A DNA stretch of 64,000 bases from Jannaschia sp. CCS1 (GTDB taxonomy: Bacteria > Pseudomonadota > Alphaproteobacteria > Rhodobacterales > Rhodobacteraceae). Positions 1 through 11,476 of this stretch are shown here, one piece after another (the stretch's first letter is position 1; every line of letters begins with the position of its first letter). A program made the position numbers and the translations under genes. The notes under the pieces are model-generated. The model was not told where the DNA came from. It made no database searches and worked only from the letters and a program-made list of their open reading frames with translations. The stretch spans positions 3,410,001 through 3,474,000 of the forward strand of contig NC_007802.1 in NCBI RefSeq assembly GCF_000013565.1, written 5' to 3'.

Positions 1-1223
<1,223 letters not shown>

Positions 1224-1267
1224 TTAAAATTCTTGGGTCTTTTCAGGGATCGAATGGGATCGTGGGA

Positions 1268-1555
1268 TCAGGTGATGATGCCCAGAATGTCCGATTCCTT
1301 CATCATCAGAAGCTCTTCGCCGTCGAGCGTGACTTCCGTGCCGGACCATTTGCCGAACAGGATGCGGTCGCCGGTTTTGACGGTCATCTCGATCAGCTCG
1401 CCGGAATCCTTGCGCGCGCCATCGCCGCAGGAAACGACTTCACCCTCTGAGGGCTTTTCTTTCGCGCTTTCAGGGATGATCAGACCACCAGCGGTCTTTT
1501 CCTCGGATTCAACACGGCGCACCAACACGCGGTCTTGCAGCGGTTTCAATGCCAT
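1268..1555 (-). CDS. groES: Co-chaperonin GroES (10 kDa)
   Basis: This 95-residue co-chaperonin caps the GroEL ring. Its length is typical. It opens with the family start [14 protein letters not shown], carries the GGLIIP mobile-loop motif at about residues 23-28, and has the conserved [17 protein letters not shown] stretch near residues 59-75. It is the first gene of the groES-groEL operon and lies directly downstream of the CIRCE element. A GAGAGG stretch about 7 bases upstream can serve as ribosome binding site. Confidence 0.98.
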   Translation of the reverse strand: MALKPLQDRVLVRRVESEEKTAGGLIIPESAKEKPSEGEVVSCGDGARKDSGELIEMTVKTGDRILFGKWSGTEVTLDGEELLMMKESDILGIIT

Positions 1556-1600
1556 TTTTGGCCTCTCCTCTATCCGGTTAGGGACTGTCTCTCTGTTGCG

Positions 1601-1627
1601 TTAGCACTCACCGAACGCGAGTGCCAA
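1601..1627 (-). promoter_or_regulatory. CIRCE operator (HrcA binding site) of groESL
   Basis: An inverted repeat TTAGCACTC-N9-GAGTGCCAA matches the CIRCE consensus TTAGCACTC-N9-GAGTGCTAA with one mismatch. It begins just past the -10 hexamer, so a bound HrcA repressor would cover the transcription start. CIRCE is the known heat-shock operator of groESL in many bacteria, including alphaproteobacteria; hrcA itself is not in this window. Confidence 0.93.
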
Positions 1628-1634
1628 CGGTGCG

Positions 1635-1663
1635 GAATTAGGCATTGTCAGCGCAGGTGTCAA
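1635..1663 (-). promoter_or_regulatory. groESL promoter (-35 TTGACA, N17, -10 TAATTC)
   Basis: On the minus strand, CTTGACA (TTGACA at 1658-1663) is followed after exactly 17 bases by TAATTC (1635-1640). The predicted start falls at the outer edge of the CIRCE element. The CTTGAC core also resembles a heat-shock sigma-32 -35 box, so dual recognition is possible; that part is inference. Confidence 0.75.
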
Positions 1664-1767
1664 GGCGCTCACGAGGGCTCAATCTTGATCTTTGGACGGG
1701 TAACCGGCTGTTCATTGTTTGGGTCTAAACCGAGCCGGAACCACATGATGAGCAAGGGTGATTGATC

Positions 1768-3714
1768 ATGTTCCTCGCCAATATGACATTGAAGACCAAA
1801 CTGATCGTCACGATAGCTGCGATGCTGATCCTCCTTGCTGGCGTGCTCGGGTATCTGGGGACGCAAAAAATCCAGGCCGCACTGAATGAGTCGATTTCCG
1901 CGGAGGAACGCGCCGGTATCCGGGCGTTGGTCTATACCTTGCAAACGTCCCATGCAGCGCTGACGCAGCACGCGGGCGCCGATGCCGGGGGCTTTGAAAT
2001 TACCTGGCCACGGATGCCCAACACCTTGATGTTCGACGATGTAGACGCCGCCAGCGCGATATCCGGACTGAAGCCGACCGTCTTCCACTTCGACGCAGAG
2101 ACCGGAGACTTCATGCGGATTGCGACCACCATGCGCGAAGAAAATGGCAATCGCTCGGTTGCGACCCCGTTGGCCCGGGGGCCGGTCTACGACGCATTGA
2201 TCAATGGAGAGACTTTCTCGGGCGCAGCAGAGGTCAGAGGCCACTTGTTTCGCGCCCTCTACGTGCCTGTTTTCGATGGGACCGGTGCGATTGTAGGGGC
2301 GTTCGCCGTCGGCCGCCCGATTGAAACTTTGACGGCGATGATCCGTCAAAACATGATTGAAACGCTCCTTGTTACCCTCGGCATCCTTACCGTGATGGTG
2401 CTGGTCGCCTTCTTCTCGATCCGCAACATGCTGGCCCCTCTGACCCATGTTGCACGGTCGCTCGGGAAGCTGTCAGAAGGCACGCTGGATGAAGACATCG
2501 GCCATCAGAACCGAAACGACGAGATTGGAAAAATCTCCAAGGCAATGGTCGTATTGCAAGAGTCGATGCAGACGGCGGAAGAGCTCAAGGCCGCCGATGT
2601 GGAGCGGTCAACGATCGTCGCAGCAAAACAGCAAGAGCAAGATATTGTTGTCACTGCCTTGACCCAGGGCCTGTCCCGACTTGGCAATCTTGACCTGACC
2701 CAGCAGATCGAAAACACGCCCGAGGCCCCCTTCCCCGCAGATTATGAAGAACTGCGCACGTCCTACAACATGCTTTTGGACAACTTGTCCGAGAGCGTGG
2801 AGGCGATCCGTGACGTCGCCACCGAAGTGTCCCACGACGCGCGAGAAATGGCGGAGGCGTCCTCGGATCTGTCATCGCGAACCGAAAGCCAGGCGGCAAC
2901 GCTGGAACAATCGGCCGCAGCCCTTGAGGAAATGAGTGCGAGCGTGCTGTCCACCGCCGCAAACGCAAGCGACGCCGAGACAACGACGCAGGAGAACCGG
3001 ACCAATGCCAAGCGCACCGGCGAGATCGTCGACACCGCGATCAAGGCCATGTCGGCCATCGAAGAATCCTCCAAAAAGATCACTCAGATCATTTCGGTCA
3101 TCGACGATATCGCCTTCCAGACCAACCTCCTTGCCCTGAATGCCGGGGTCGAGGCGGCGCGCGCGGGCGAAGCTGGCAGGGGATTTGCCGTGGTCGCCTC
3201 CGAAGTGCGCGCCCTGGCGCAGCACTCCTCGGCGTCCGCACAAGAGATCAAGGGGTTGATCGCGTCGTCCAGCGACCATGTCGATAACGGCAGTAAGCTG
3301 GTTCACGATGCGGGACGATCCATCAACGACATCATAGATCGCGTCGACCGTGTCACAAGCCTGGTGTCCGACATCGCAGTGTCTGCGAAAGAACAGTCGA
3401 TCGGCGTGACGGAGATCAACGCTGCCGTCCGGGACCTGGACACTGCCACCCAGGGCAACGCCGCGATGGCGGAAGAGACGTCCGCCGCCAGTGAAGGGCT
3501 GACAAATGCCGCAGACCGGCTGGCCAGCCATCTGGCACGTTTCAAGCTGGCGGATGCATCCGACGCCAACTGGGCTGCCGCGGCGGCAACGGCACCGGCT
3601 GCGCGTGCCGCCGACGGCCCCCAAGACGCAGATGCATTCGCACCCCCTTCCCCCGCAATAGGCGGCACCCGATCGGCATCGACCGCGCCGGTCAACGCCT
3701 TTCAGGACTTCTGA
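1768..3714 (+). CDS. Methyl-accepting chemotaxis protein (transmembrane chemoreceptor)
   Basis: This 648-residue chemoreceptor senses ligands and signals through CheA/CheW. Transmembrane helix 1 is at about residues 10-30 and a periplasmic sensor of Cache-like length spans about 30-190. Transmembrane helix 2 is at about 195-217, followed by HAMP and a long signalling coiled coil. The hairpin tip carries [18 protein letters not shown] near residues 450-467, the MCP signature. The ATG at 1768 is preferred to an upstream TTG because AAGGG sits 9 bases before it. No CheR-docking pentapeptide (NWETF-like) ends the protein. It stands alone, without che genes nearby; the ligand is unknown. Confidence 0.93.
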   Translation: MFLANMTLKTKLIVTIAAMLILLAGVLGYLGTQKIQAALNESISAEERAGIRALVYTLQTSHAALTQHAGADAGGFEITWPRMPNTLMFDDVDAASAISGLKPTVFHFDAETGDFMRIATTMREENGNRSVATPLARGPVYDALINGETFSGAAEVRGHLFRALYVPVFDGTGAIVGAFAVGRPIETLTAMIRQNMIETLLVTLGILTVMVLVAFFSIRNMLAPLTHVARSLGKLSEGTLDEDIGHQNRNDEIGKISKAMVVLQESMQTAEELKAADVERSTIVAAKQQEQDIVVTALTQGLSRLGNLDLTQQIENTPEAPFPADYEELRTSYNMLLDNLSESVEAIRDVATEVSHDAREMAEASSDLSSRTESQAATLEQSAAALEEMSASVLSTAANASDAETTTQENRTNAKRTGEIVDTAIKAMSAIEESSKKITQIISVIDDIAFQTNLLALNAGVEAARAGEAGRGFAVVASEVRALAQHSSASAQEIKGLIASSSDHVDNGSKLVHDAGRSINDIIDRVDRVTSLVSDIAVSAKEQSIGVTEINAAVRDLDTATQGNAAMAEETSAASEGLTNAADRLASHLARFKLADASDANWAAAAATAPAARAADGPQDADAFAPPSPAIGGTRSASTAPVNAFQDF

Positions 3715-3846
3715 GACCGGGGCGTTCGGGCCGCCCATCAAAGGGCCGTTGTCCAATGCAGAGAAATCCTGCGCCACGCCCGTGACATCAACAATCACCA
3801 AAGGTAGAAGGGCGCCAAATTTGACAGATCTAGCAAGGTACGCCCC

Positions 3847-4770
3847 ATGACCACATTGGTTTTCGGCCACAAATCCCCCGACACCGATTCCACAGGCTCG
3901 CCGCTGATTTGGGCGTGGTATCTGACCGAGGTCAAAGGCGTCCCGGCAGAGGCCGTGTTGCTGGGCGAGCCCAACACCGAAGCGGCTTTCGTGTTGGACC
4001 GCTGGGACCTGCCCAATCCCCGGATCATCGATAAGATAGAAGCCGGTCAATCCGTCGTCATCGTCGACACCAACAACCCGTCAGAGCTGCCCGAGGCGAT
4101 CAACGACGCGGATATCCAGGGGATCATCGACCACCACAAACTGGTGGGCGGGCTGGAGACGAAGGGCCCCATCGACATCCGCATTGAACCGCTCGCCTGC
4201 ACGGCCACGATCATGCACAAGATGATCGGCGATGACCTGTCGCAAGCGCCCACCAACATCAAAGGCGCCATGCTGAGCTGCATCCTATCGGACACGCTGG
4301 AATTCCGCTCTCCAACGACCACCCAGGAAGATCGCGCCGTTGCCGAGGCGCTGGCCGCCGACCTCGACATCAACATCCCCGACTACGCCGCTGAGATGTT
4401 CGCGGCCAAATCCGATGTATCCCGTTTCTCAGATGCAGAGCTTCTGAGGATGGACAGCAAGACATATGAGGTGAGCGGAAAGACCTTCCGTGTCTCCGTG
4501 CTGGAGACGACGTCCCCCGCCACCGTGCTGTCGCGCAAGGACAGCCTGATGGAAACGATGCCAACAGTCGCGACCGAGGACGGTGCGGATCAGGTGCTTC
4601 TGTTCGTGATCGACATCCTGCAGGAAGAAGCGACCTTGCTGGTTCCAAATGATCTGGTGAAGACGGTCGCGGAGAAGAGTTTCTCGACCGTCGCCAGTGA
4701 CGGCGATCTGCTGGTCCTGCCCGGTATCGTCAGCCGCAAGAAGCAGATTATCCCCAACCTCACCGTCTGA
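3847..4770 (+). CDS. ppaC: Manganese-dependent inorganic pyrophosphatase (family II, DHH)
   Basis: It hydrolyses pyrophosphate to two phosphates, driving biosynthesis in the cytosol. The 307-residue length is typical of family II. Metal ligands are visible in GHKSPDTD (H8, D12, D14), DTNN near residue 75 and DHH at about 95-97. The DHHA2 domain ends with the active-site SRKKQIIP motif near the C-terminus. The gene is monocistronic, with 132 bases upstream containing only a weak AAGGTA ribosome site. It is unrelated to the family I enzyme used by many proteobacteria. Confidence 0.95.
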   Translation: MTTLVFGHKSPDTDSTGSPLIWAWYLTEVKGVPAEAVLLGEPNTEAAFVLDRWDLPNPRIIDKIEAGQSVVIVDTNNPSELPEAINDADIQGIIDHHKLVGGLETKGPIDIRIEPLACTATIMHKMIGDDLSQAPTNIKGAMLSCILSDTLEFRSPTTTQEDRAVAEALAADLDINIPDYAAEMFAAKSDVSRFSDAELLRMDSKTYEVSGKTFRVSVLETTSPATVLSRKDSLMETMPTVATEDGADQVLLFVIDILQEEATLLVPNDLVKTVAEKSFSTVASDGDLLVLPGIVSRKKQIIPNLTV

Positions 4771-4863
4771 AGTCACGCGGCAGGGCAGGTATCCCCGCCT
4801 TGTCGTGACGCCCCAACTGGCGCGTTACTGTGGTACCGCGTTTCGCGACAGTTGGAGGTTCCC

Positions 4864-5385
4864 TTGCGCTTTCTTATCACCCTTCTCGCCGCCGCCACTC
4901 TCACCGCGCCCGCGCAAGCCGATACCCATTGGCCCGGCCCGGGCGACATCGTAACACCCCATGCCACGGGTCTTCACCTCAGCAGCGCCGATGGCACATC
5001 GCGCGAGGGGATGCCGTTTGGCAGCCCGTTTCAGGCCATAATGCACACCCTTGTGTCGATATTTGGCCACGAGGTTTCTGTCGGCTTTCCGCAGGATTGT
5101 GGCGAAGGTCCGATGGTGTCCGTCGACATCCCGGGCCAGATCAACTTGATGTTCCAGGATGATCGGCTTGCCGGTTGGATGCTGATTGACGAGAGCGCGC
5201 TTCGGACCACCATGGGGCTGGCGGTTGGCAGCGCGCGTGCCGACCTTGCGATGGAGGGCGCGGTGAATTTCTTCGAGACCGGCATCGGGACAGAGTTCAG
5301 CGCGGGCCCCCTTTTCGGCCTGCTGTCCGACGACAGCGAAACGGTGCAGGGCATCTGGTCCGGGGCCACCTGCATTTTCCGCTAG
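4864..5385 (+). CDS. Uncharacterised secreted protein
   Basis: The product is 173 residues with a clear Sec signal peptide (about residues 1-19, cleavage after APAQA). I do not recognise a domain. The mature part has two cysteines, one in the QDCGEG segment and one four residues from the end (ATCIFR), which could form a disulfide in the periplasm. The TTG at 4864 is chosen because GGAGG ends 5 bases before it; the TTG at 4852 has no such site and would spoil the signal peptide. It lies 93 bases after the pyrophosphatase gene and 70 bases before the HAD gene. Confidence 0.7.
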   Translation: MRFLITLLAAATLTAPAQADTHWPGPGDIVTPHATGLHLSSADGTSREGMPFGSPFQAIMHTLVSIFGHEVSVGFPQDCGEGPMVSVDIPGQINLMFQDDRLAGWMLIDESALRTTMGLAVGSARADLAMEGAVNFFETGIGTEFSAGPLFGLLSDDSETVQGIWSGATCIFR

Positions 5386-5455
5386 ACGCGCACGGGGTCT
5401 GGCGGCGCGCAGGCGCATGGCCTAAGCCTGCCACAGGCCAAAACCGGAGCGCACC

Positions 5456-6328
5456 ATGACCCGCATTGTCGAATCCCTTGCCGAAATCTCGGACCTCTAT
5501 GACGCCGTGTTCTGTGACCTTTGGGGATGCGTCCACGACGGAATCACTGCCTTTGACGAGGCGATCGAGGCATTGCGCGCGTTCAAGGCCAAGGGCGGCA
5601 CTGTCCTTCTGCTGACCAACGCGCCGCGCCCGCGTGCCAGCGTGGCAACGCAGCTGGACGACTTCGGAATACCGCGCGACTGTTGGGACGTCATTGCAAC
5701 CTCGGGCGACAGCGCGCGCGCGGCTATGCTGTCGGGCGCGGTCGGCACGAAGGTCTGGCACATCGGCGAGCCGGAGCATGCCCCATTTTTTGCGCCAATG
5801 GATCTGGTCGCCGACGCCGTTGATGTCACGCGTGTGCCACTGGACGAGGCCGAGGGGATCGTGTGCACTGGCCCGTTTGACCCCAAAGCGGACCCATCTG
5901 AATTGCGCCCGCAGTTCCTTCTGGCGAAAACCCGACGCCTGAAATTGTTGTGCGCCAACCCCGATATCGTCGTGGATCGCGGCGAAAGTCGGGAATGGTG
6001 TGCGGGTGCCCTGGCAAAGCTCTACACCGAGATGGGGGGGGAAAGTCTGTATTTCGGCAAGCCGCACCCCCCGATTTATGACCTGGCGCGGCGACGTTTG
6101 GTGCAAATGGGCAAGCCCACGCCCGATGATCGCATCCTCGCCATCGGCGACGGGATCGTCACGGATGTACCCGGCGGCATCGGTGAAAACATAGATACGC
6201 TGTTCATCACCGGCGGGCTCGCCCGCGATGAAACCGGGACCGATCACCAACCGGACCCCGCAAAACTGGCCCGTTTTTTGACCGATGCGCAGTTGGAACC
6301 GACCTATTCTGTCGGTATGCTCCGATAA
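5456..6328 (+). CDS. HAD-superfamily class IIA hydrolase (TIGR01459-like, NagD-type)
   Basis: This is a 290-residue phosphatase-type enzyme of the haloacid dehalogenase superfamily. Motif I is FCDLWGCVHDG near residue 20, with a Trp in place of the usual small residue after DL, as in the TIGR01459 subgroup. Motif II is LLTNAPRP near 46-53. KPHPPIYDLA near 202 precedes motif IV, AIGDGIVTDVPGG near 228. The cap domain lies between motifs II and III, which is the class II arrangement. The substrate is unknown. A short gap separates it from the MaoC gene. Confidence 0.87.
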   Translation: MTRIVESLAEISDLYDAVFCDLWGCVHDGITAFDEAIEALRAFKAKGGTVLLLTNAPRPRASVATQLDDFGIPRDCWDVIATSGDSARAAMLSGAVGTKVWHIGEPEHAPFFAPMDLVADAVDVTRVPLDEAEGIVCTGPFDPKADPSELRPQFLLAKTRRLKLLCANPDIVVDRGESREWCAGALAKLYTEMGGESLYFGKPHPPIYDLARRRLVQMGKPTPDDRILAIGDGIVTDVPGGIGENIDTLFITGGLARDETGTDHQPDPAKLARFLTDAQLEPTYSVGMLR

Positions 6329-6439
6329 CGGGCGCGCAACAAAGTTGCGATCAGCGGTAAAATATTCACCTTTTATTACACACAGGCGTTGCAGACTGAC
6401 CCATCCTTGCCCTATGAGAGGGCCATGGAGGGACGCGAC

Positions 6440-6883
6440 ATGCTCGACAATATGGCCACTGGCACAATCGTCATCGAAGATCTGGAAGTTGGCATGGTCC
6501 GCTCCTTGCAGAAAATCGTGACCGATCAAGATATTGAAATGTTTGCGGAAGTCTCCACTGATCGCAATCCCGTGCATCTGGATGACCAATACGCCCAGGA
6601 CACGATTTTTGAAGGGCGCATCGCCCACGGCATGCTGACCGCCGGTCTGATCTCTGCCGTGATCGGAGAGCAGCTGCCCGGCCATGGCACCGTCTATCTT
6701 GGCCAGACCTTGAAATTCATGGCCCCCGTGCGGCCCGGTGACAATGTCGAGGCAATGGTCGAAGTGCTGTCGATCGACTATGCGCGCCGCCGTGTGCAGT
6801 TGAAGACCGAAGCGCGCGTGGGTGAGACCGTCGTGTTGAAGGGGGAGGCGACGGTGCTGGCCCCGTCGGGCAAATTCGACTGA
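6440..6883 (+). CDS. MaoC-family (R)-specific enoyl-CoA hydratase
   Basis: The hotdog-fold protein of 147 residues probably hydrates trans-2-enoyl-CoA to (R)-3-hydroxyacyl-CoA, as PhaJ enzymes do. The catalytic Asp and His lie in the hydratase-2 motif DRNPVHLDD near residues 40-48, followed by IAHGMLTAGLIS. ATG 6440 is chosen because GGAGGGA ends 6 bases before it; ATGs further upstream lack this spacing. A role in fatty-acid or polyhydroxyalkanoate metabolism is plausible but not shown by neighbours. Confidence 0.88.
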   Translation: MLDNMATGTIVIEDLEVGMVRSLQKIVTDQDIEMFAEVSTDRNPVHLDDQYAQDTIFEGRIAHGMLTAGLISAVIGEQLPGHGTVYLGQTLKFMAPVRPGDNVEAMVEVLSIDYARRRVQLKTEARVGETVVLKGEATVLAPSGKFD

Positions 6884-6927
6884 GCGCCACCTTGCAACGG
6901 CAGGGCGCTCTGGCCTAACTGCGGGCT

Positions 6928-7851
6928 ATGAAAGTGTTGCGCGATCATCAGTATACGGCCCCGGCCGACAAGGGCGCTTCGGTTGCGATTGGCAACTTCG
7001 ATGGCGTACACCGGGGGCATCAACATGTCCTGAACCTCGCCAAGCGGCTGGATGCGCCGTTGGGCGTTGTCACCTTCGAGCCCCATCCCCGGGAGGTTTT
7101 TGCCCCGGATGCTCCGCCGTTTCGTCTGATGAATGCAGAGGCCCGCGCCAATCGGTTGCGCAAACTGGGCGTCAACTTGCTGGTTGAACTGCCCTTCGAT
7201 GCGCGCCTCTCTGGCCTGACGGACGCGGCATTCGTGCGCGATGTTCTGGTGGATAGCCTTGGGATCAGCCACGCGGTCGTGGGCGCGGATTTCTGCTACG
7301 GCAAGGGCCGGACGGGCAATGCCTCCACGCTGCGGGACATGGGGGCGGCGCTCGACTTCGACGTGACGATTGCCGATCTGCTGGAGGGCGATGGGGGCGC
7401 GGTCTCATCGACCGCGATCCGTGCCGCGCTGAGCGATGGCCGCCCGGGTGATGCAGCCGAAATGCTGGGACATTGGCATCGCATCGAAGGGCCTGTCCTG
7501 CACGGCGAAAAGCGGGGTCGAGAGCTTGGATATCCCACTGCGAATATGGGACTGGAGGGGCTGCATGTGCCACAGCCCGGCGTCTATGCCGTGACCGTCG
7601 AGGTGCGCGACGGCCCACATGCGGGAACCTATGGCGGGGTGGCAAATCTTGGCGTGCGTCCGATGTTTGAGTTGGAGCGGCCCAATCTGGAAACCTATCT
7701 CTTTGATTTCTCAGGTGATCTCTACGGAACCCACCTGTCTGTCGGGCTTGTGGCCTACCTACGGGGGGAGGCTAGGTTCGATAGCCTTGACGCCTTGATC
7801 GTACAGATGGACGCCGACTCCGCCGCCGCGCGCGCCGCGCTCAGAGGATGA
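6928..7851 (+). CDS. ribF: Bifunctional riboflavin kinase / FMN adenylyltransferase
   Basis: RibF converts riboflavin to FMN and then FAD. The N-terminal nucleotidyltransferase domain shows GNFDGVHRGHQ near residues 22-32 (HxGH-type), TFEPHPREVF near 50-60 and SSTAIRAAL near 155-163. The C-terminal flavokinase domain has GRELGYPTANM near 195 and GVYAV. At 307 residues it is full length. Its last four bases overlap the next gene (ATGA), indicating translational coupling. It completes the flavin pathway whose earlier enzymes are encoded at 51.3-60.5 kb. Confidence 0.97.
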   Translation: MKVLRDHQYTAPADKGASVAIGNFDGVHRGHQHVLNLAKRLDAPLGVVTFEPHPREVFAPDAPPFRLMNAEARANRLRKLGVNLLVELPFDARLSGLTDAAFVRDVLVDSLGISHAVVGADFCYGKGRTGNASTLRDMGAALDFDVTIADLLEGDGGAVSSTAIRAALSDGRPGDAAEMLGHWHRIEGPVLHGEKRGRELGYPTANMGLEGLHVPQPGVYAVTVEVRDGPHAGTYGGVANLGVRPMFELERPNLETYLFDFSGDLYGTHLSVGLVAYLRGEARFDSLDALIVQMDADSAAARAALRG

Positions 7852-8294
7852 GGGACCGGTTCTGGGACCGCGTACCCCCGTCGAAAATGACGGCCGAAGA
7901 ATGGGAAGCGCTGTGCGACGGCTGCGGCAAGTGCTGCCTCAACAAACTGGAAGATGAAGACACGCGGGACGTCGCGCTGACCCGGGTCGCCTGCCGTCTG
8001 CTGGATGACCAGACGTGTCTGTGCGGGCAGTATGAGATCCGCAAAACGCTTGTGCCTGAATGTATTCAGCTGACACCCGGAACGATGAAAGACGTCGCTT
8101 ATTTCATGCCTGAGACCTGCGCCTACCGGTTGATCCATGAGGGTAAGCCACTGAAACACTGGCACCCTTTGATCTCGGGGGATCCGGAAACAGTCCATGA
8201 GGCAGGCGTGTCCGTGCGCGGGATTACCGTGCCGGAATTCGAGATCGATGAAGAGGATTGGGAAGACTACATCATCGAAGAGCCGGGGACATAG
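7848..8294 (+). CDS. YcgN/UPF0260-like cysteine-cluster protein
   Basis: This 148-residue protein belongs to the YkgJ/YcgN group of proteins with a zinc- or iron-binding cysteine cluster. CDGCGKCC is near residues 23-30, followed by further cysteines in CRLLDDQTCLC and PEC. The spacing matches UPF0260. The function is unknown. It is coupled to ribF by an ATGA overlap and converges with the mutase gene, leaving 21 bases between stops. Confidence 0.87.
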   Translation: MRDRFWDRVPPSKMTAEEWEALCDGCGKCCLNKLEDEDTRDVALTRVACRLLDDQTCLCGQYEIRKTLVPECIQLTPGTMKDVAYFMPETCAYRLIHEGKPLKHWHPLISGDPETVHEAGVSVRGITVPEFEIDEEDWEDYIIEEPGT

Positions 8295-8315
8295 GCGCCC
8301 CCGGAAAATCCCTCC

Positions 8316-10445
8316 CTACCCACGCGCCTCGCCGATCAGACGAAGAATATCTTTGGCGGCTGACGGAATATGCGTGCCGGGACCGAAGATTGCAGCGACG
8401 CCCGCCTTTGTTAGGAAGTCATAGTCCTGTTGCGGGATGACACCGCCACAAATGACGATGATCTCACCGGCCCCTTCCGCCTTGAGCGCGGCGATGAGTT
8501 TCGGGGCGAGCGTCTTGTGGCCCGCCGCCTGGGACGAGATGCCAATGACATGGACGTCGTTGTCGATGGCGTCTTGCGCGGCCTCTTCCGGCGTCTGGAA
8601 CAGCGGGCCGACATCGACATCAAAACCGATATCGGCGAAGGCCGTCGCGATGACCTTCGCACCCCGGTCGTGACCGTCCTGGCCCATTTTCACGACCAAC
8701 ATGCGGGGGCGGCGGCCTTCGGCTTCGGCGAATTTTTCGACATCTTCCTGAATGGCGGCAAAATCCTCGTCGCCTTCATAGGCTGAGCCGTAGACGCCTG
8801 CGAGGGTTTTGACCTCAGCCCGGTGGCGGCCAAACGTGTGTTCCATTGCCATGCTGATCTCTCCTACGGTGGCACGGGCGCGGGCCGCTTCGACGGCGGC
8901 GGCCAGAAGGTTCCCGCCCTCCCGGGCGGTGCGCGTCAGCTCCTCCAGCGCTGCTGCGCAGACGCTGTCCTCGCGGCTGCTCCGAATTTGCGTTAGCCGG
9001 GCGATCTGCGCGTCGCGCACTGCATCGTTGTCGATATCGCGAATGTCGATCGGGTCCTCGGCGTCCTTGCGGTATTTGTTGACGCCGACAATCACCTCTT
9101 CCCCGCGGTCGATCATGGCCTGACGGCGGGCGGCGGATTCTTCGATCCTCAGCTTTGGCAAGCCAGAAGCGACGGCCTTGGTCATGCCGCCCATCTCTTC
9201 CACCTCATCCATCAGGGTAGTGGCCTTCTCGATCAACTCCGCCGTCAGCGCCTCCACGTAGTATGATCCCGCCAACGGATCGACGACATTCGTCACCCCG
9301 GTTTCTTCTTGCAGAATCAATTGCGTATTGCGTGCGATACGGGACGAGAAATCGGTGGGCAGCGCGATGGCCTCGTCAAACGAATTGGTGTGCAGCGATT
9401 GCGTGCCGCCCAGAACCGCGCTCATCGCCTCATAGGCGGTGCGCACGACATTGTTGTAGGGGTCCTGTTCCTGCAAGGACACGCCCGACGTCTGGCAGTG
9501 GGTGCGCAGCATTTTGGACCGGTCCGATTGCGCGCCCATCTCGGTCATGACCCTGTGCCACATGGTGCGGGCGGCGCGCAGCTTGGCCGCCTCCATGAAG
9601 AAATTCATGCCGATGGCGAAGAAGAACGACAGGCGGCCTGCGAATTTGTCGACATCCATGCCGGCCTCAATCGCGGCGCGCACGTATTCACGGCCGTCCG
9701 CAATGGTGTAGGCGAGTTCCTGCACCAGGTTCGCGCCCGCCTCCTGCATATGATAGCCGGAGATCGAGATGGAGTTGAATTTCGGCATGTTATCAGAGGT
9801 GTAGGCAATGATATCCGAAATGATCCGCATTGACGGTTCCGGCGGATAGATGTAGGTGTTGCGGACCATGAACTCCTTCAGGATGTCGTTCTGGATCGTT
9901 CCAGACAGCAGCGCCTTGTCATGCCCCTGCTCCTCACCGGCCACGACAAACGACGCCAAAACGGGAATGACCGCGCCATTCATGGTCATTGAAACAGAAA
10001 TTTTATCTAACGGGATGCCGTCGAAGAGGATTTTCATGTCCTCAACCGAGTCAATCGCGACACCCGCCTTGCCGACATCACCCACCACGCGGGCGTGATC
10101 GCTGTCATAACCGCGATGCGTGGCCAGATCGAAGGCGACTGAAACACCCTGCTGGCCCGCCTCCAACGCCTTGCGGTAGAAGGCGTTCGACTCCTCCGCC
10201 GTCGAAAAGCCCGCATATTGGCGGATCGTCCAGGGGCGGCCTGCATACATCGTGGCCTTCACACCACGCGTGAACGGCGCCTCCCCGGGGGTGGAGCCCA
10301 TATGGTCCAGCCCATCGGTATCGGCAGCGGTATAGAGCGGCTTGACGTCGATCCCTTCCAGCGTGCGCCAGGTCAGATCATCCAGATCGCGGCCCCGCAG
10401 TTCCTTTTCGGCCAGCTTACGCCAGTTGTCGGTGCTCTCCGTCAT
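8316..10445 (-). CDS. scpA: Methylmalonyl-CoA mutase (adenosylcobalamin-dependent)
   Basis: It interconverts (R)-methylmalonyl-CoA and succinyl-CoA, the last step of propionyl-CoA assimilation. At 709 residues it is a full single-chain mutase. The N-terminal barrel contains [12 protein letters not shown] and [13 protein letters not shown]. The C-terminal cobalamin domain has [10 protein letters not shown] near residue 590 (the DxHxxG cobalt-ligand motif), then GISSQAAGH and ICGGVIP. A GAGGAAA site precedes the ATG. Its first 29 bases overlap the end of the upstream sulfotransferase-like gene, so co-transcription is likely. No MeaB chaperone or epimerase gene is in the window. Confidence 0.97.
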   Translation of the reverse strand: MTESTDNWRKLAEKELRGRDLDDLTWRTLEGIDVKPLYTAADTDGLDHMGSTPGEAPFTRGVKATMYAGRPWTIRQYAGFSTAEESNAFYRKALEAGQQGVSVAFDLATHRGYDSDHARVVGDVGKAGVAIDSVEDMKILFDGIPLDKISVSMTMNGAVIPVLASFVVAGEEQGHDKALLSGTIQNDILKEFMVRNTYIYPPEPSMRIISDIIAYTSDNMPKFNSISISGYHMQEAGANLVQELAYTIADGREYVRAAIEAGMDVDKFAGRLSFFFAIGMNFFMEAAKLRAARTMWHRVMTEMGAQSDRSKMLRTHCQTSGVSLQEQDPYNNVVRTAYEAMSAVLGGTQSLHTNSFDEAIALPTDFSSRIARNTQLILQEETGVTNVVDPLAGSYYVEALTAELIEKATTLMDEVEEMGGMTKAVASGLPKLRIEESAARRQAMIDRGEEVIVGVNKYRKDAEDPIDIRDIDNDAVRDAQIARLTQIRSSREDSVCAAALEELTRTAREGGNLLAAAVEAARARATVGEISMAMEHTFGRHRAEVKTLAGVYGSAYEGDEDFAAIQEDVEKFAEAEGRRPRMLVVKMGQDGHDRGAKVIATAFADIGFDVDVGPLFQTPEEAAQDAIDNDVHVIGISSQAAGHKTLAPKLIAALKAEGAGEIIVICGGVIPQQDYDFLTKAGVAAIFGPGTHIPSAAKDILRLIGEARG

Positions 10446-11331
10446 CGGGGTTTCCTCTTCCTAGGTCTGTCGGCGCTTCGGTCTGTGCCGAAGGCGCGTC
10501 AATGTAATCAGCGAAGCCTCGGGCCCCGGCGCGAAGCCAGGCGAGGTCTTCTTGGTATTGGGCGCGCAATGCCTCCGTCTCGTGGACGGTGAAGGGCATG
10601 AACTGCCCGTCGGGCCAGTGGAACATGTCCGGGTCAATGTCGCAGGCATCCATCAGGTCGTGCAGGTCAGCGGCGGTCGGGCGCAGGTTTCGGGGGCCCG
10701 CGCGATCATCAGCGGAGGCCACGCCGGTCAAGTCTCCCACCAGCGTGGGAAGCGCATGGGCCGACGCCTCATAGGACCAGACGACAAGGCGCGCATCGGG
10801 CAAGGCCTGGGCCAGATCTTCAACAACGTGCCGCCACCGGCGCGGTTGGGTGACAAGACGTTCCCGCGCCTGCGTACGTGGCAGCGGGCCGCCGCGGGGA
10901 AGACGAAAGGCCATCGCCGAGACCCACCAATCGGCATAATCGCGAATGCAAAGCGCCACTGTCATCCGATGGGTCTTGAACCCATGGGCGTAGGACGCGA
11001 TCCGACGGCCCGCATCACTGTAAAGTCGCGTGAATTCCAGGGCACCGCGCAGGGAGCCCACCATGTTTTCATCGCTGATCATCAGATGTGTGGCCCCGGT
11101 CTGACGCACGGCCTCCGCCCGCAACGCGCAGCGCTTGCCAAAGCGACGCTCCTGCCAGGGCAATGCCCCTTCCACGCCGCCAATCGCGCCGCGAAACAAC
11201 CCGCCCCGCGTGATTTTCGGGCCCCAGTAGACAACGCCCGCCTCTGCCAACTTCGACCGGTTGCGAGACAGGTGATGCTGCAAGGCGGAGGAGGCGGTGC
11301 GATGGGCACCGATGTGGAGGACGACATCCAT
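10417..11331 (-). CDS. Sulfotransferase-like protein (P-loop NTPase fold)
   Basis: The product is 304 residues. It opens with [16 protein letters not shown], which resembles the PAPS phosphosulfate-binding loop of sulfotransferase-like proteins (HIG.H.T.TT.LQ type). No clear 3'-phosphate-binding motif could be assigned, so the activity is uncertain. AAAGG lies 8 bases before the chosen ATG; the open frame continues upstream but without a better start. The stop lies 29 bases inside the mutase gene, an overlap suggesting translational coupling to a metabolically unrelated enzyme. Confidence 0.72.
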   Translation of the reverse strand: MDVVLHIGAHRTASSALQHHLSRNRSKLAEAGVVYWGPKITRGGLFRGAIGGVEGALPWQERRFGKRCALRAEAVRQTGATHLMISDENMVGSLRGALEFTRLYSDAGRRIASYAHGFKTHRMTVALCIRDYADWWVSAMAFRLPRGGPLPRTQARERLVTQPRRWRHVVEDLAQALPDARLVVWSYEASAHALPTLVGDLTGVASADDRAGPRNLRPTAADLHDLMDACDIDPDMFHWPDGQFMPFTVHETEALRAQYQEDLAWLRAGARGFADYIDAPSAQTEAPTDLGRGNPDDGEHRQLA

Positions 11332-11476
11332 AACAGGGACCTTTCTGGCGGAAACGAAAACGTGCCCCCCCTCGGTCGTCCAATTCCGTGAATATCCAGT
11401 CAACGTCCCATGCTGAATAGCAAAAACCTTAGCAATGTCCGCACAGTCCCCTATATTTGTCAGGACTGGAGATATG

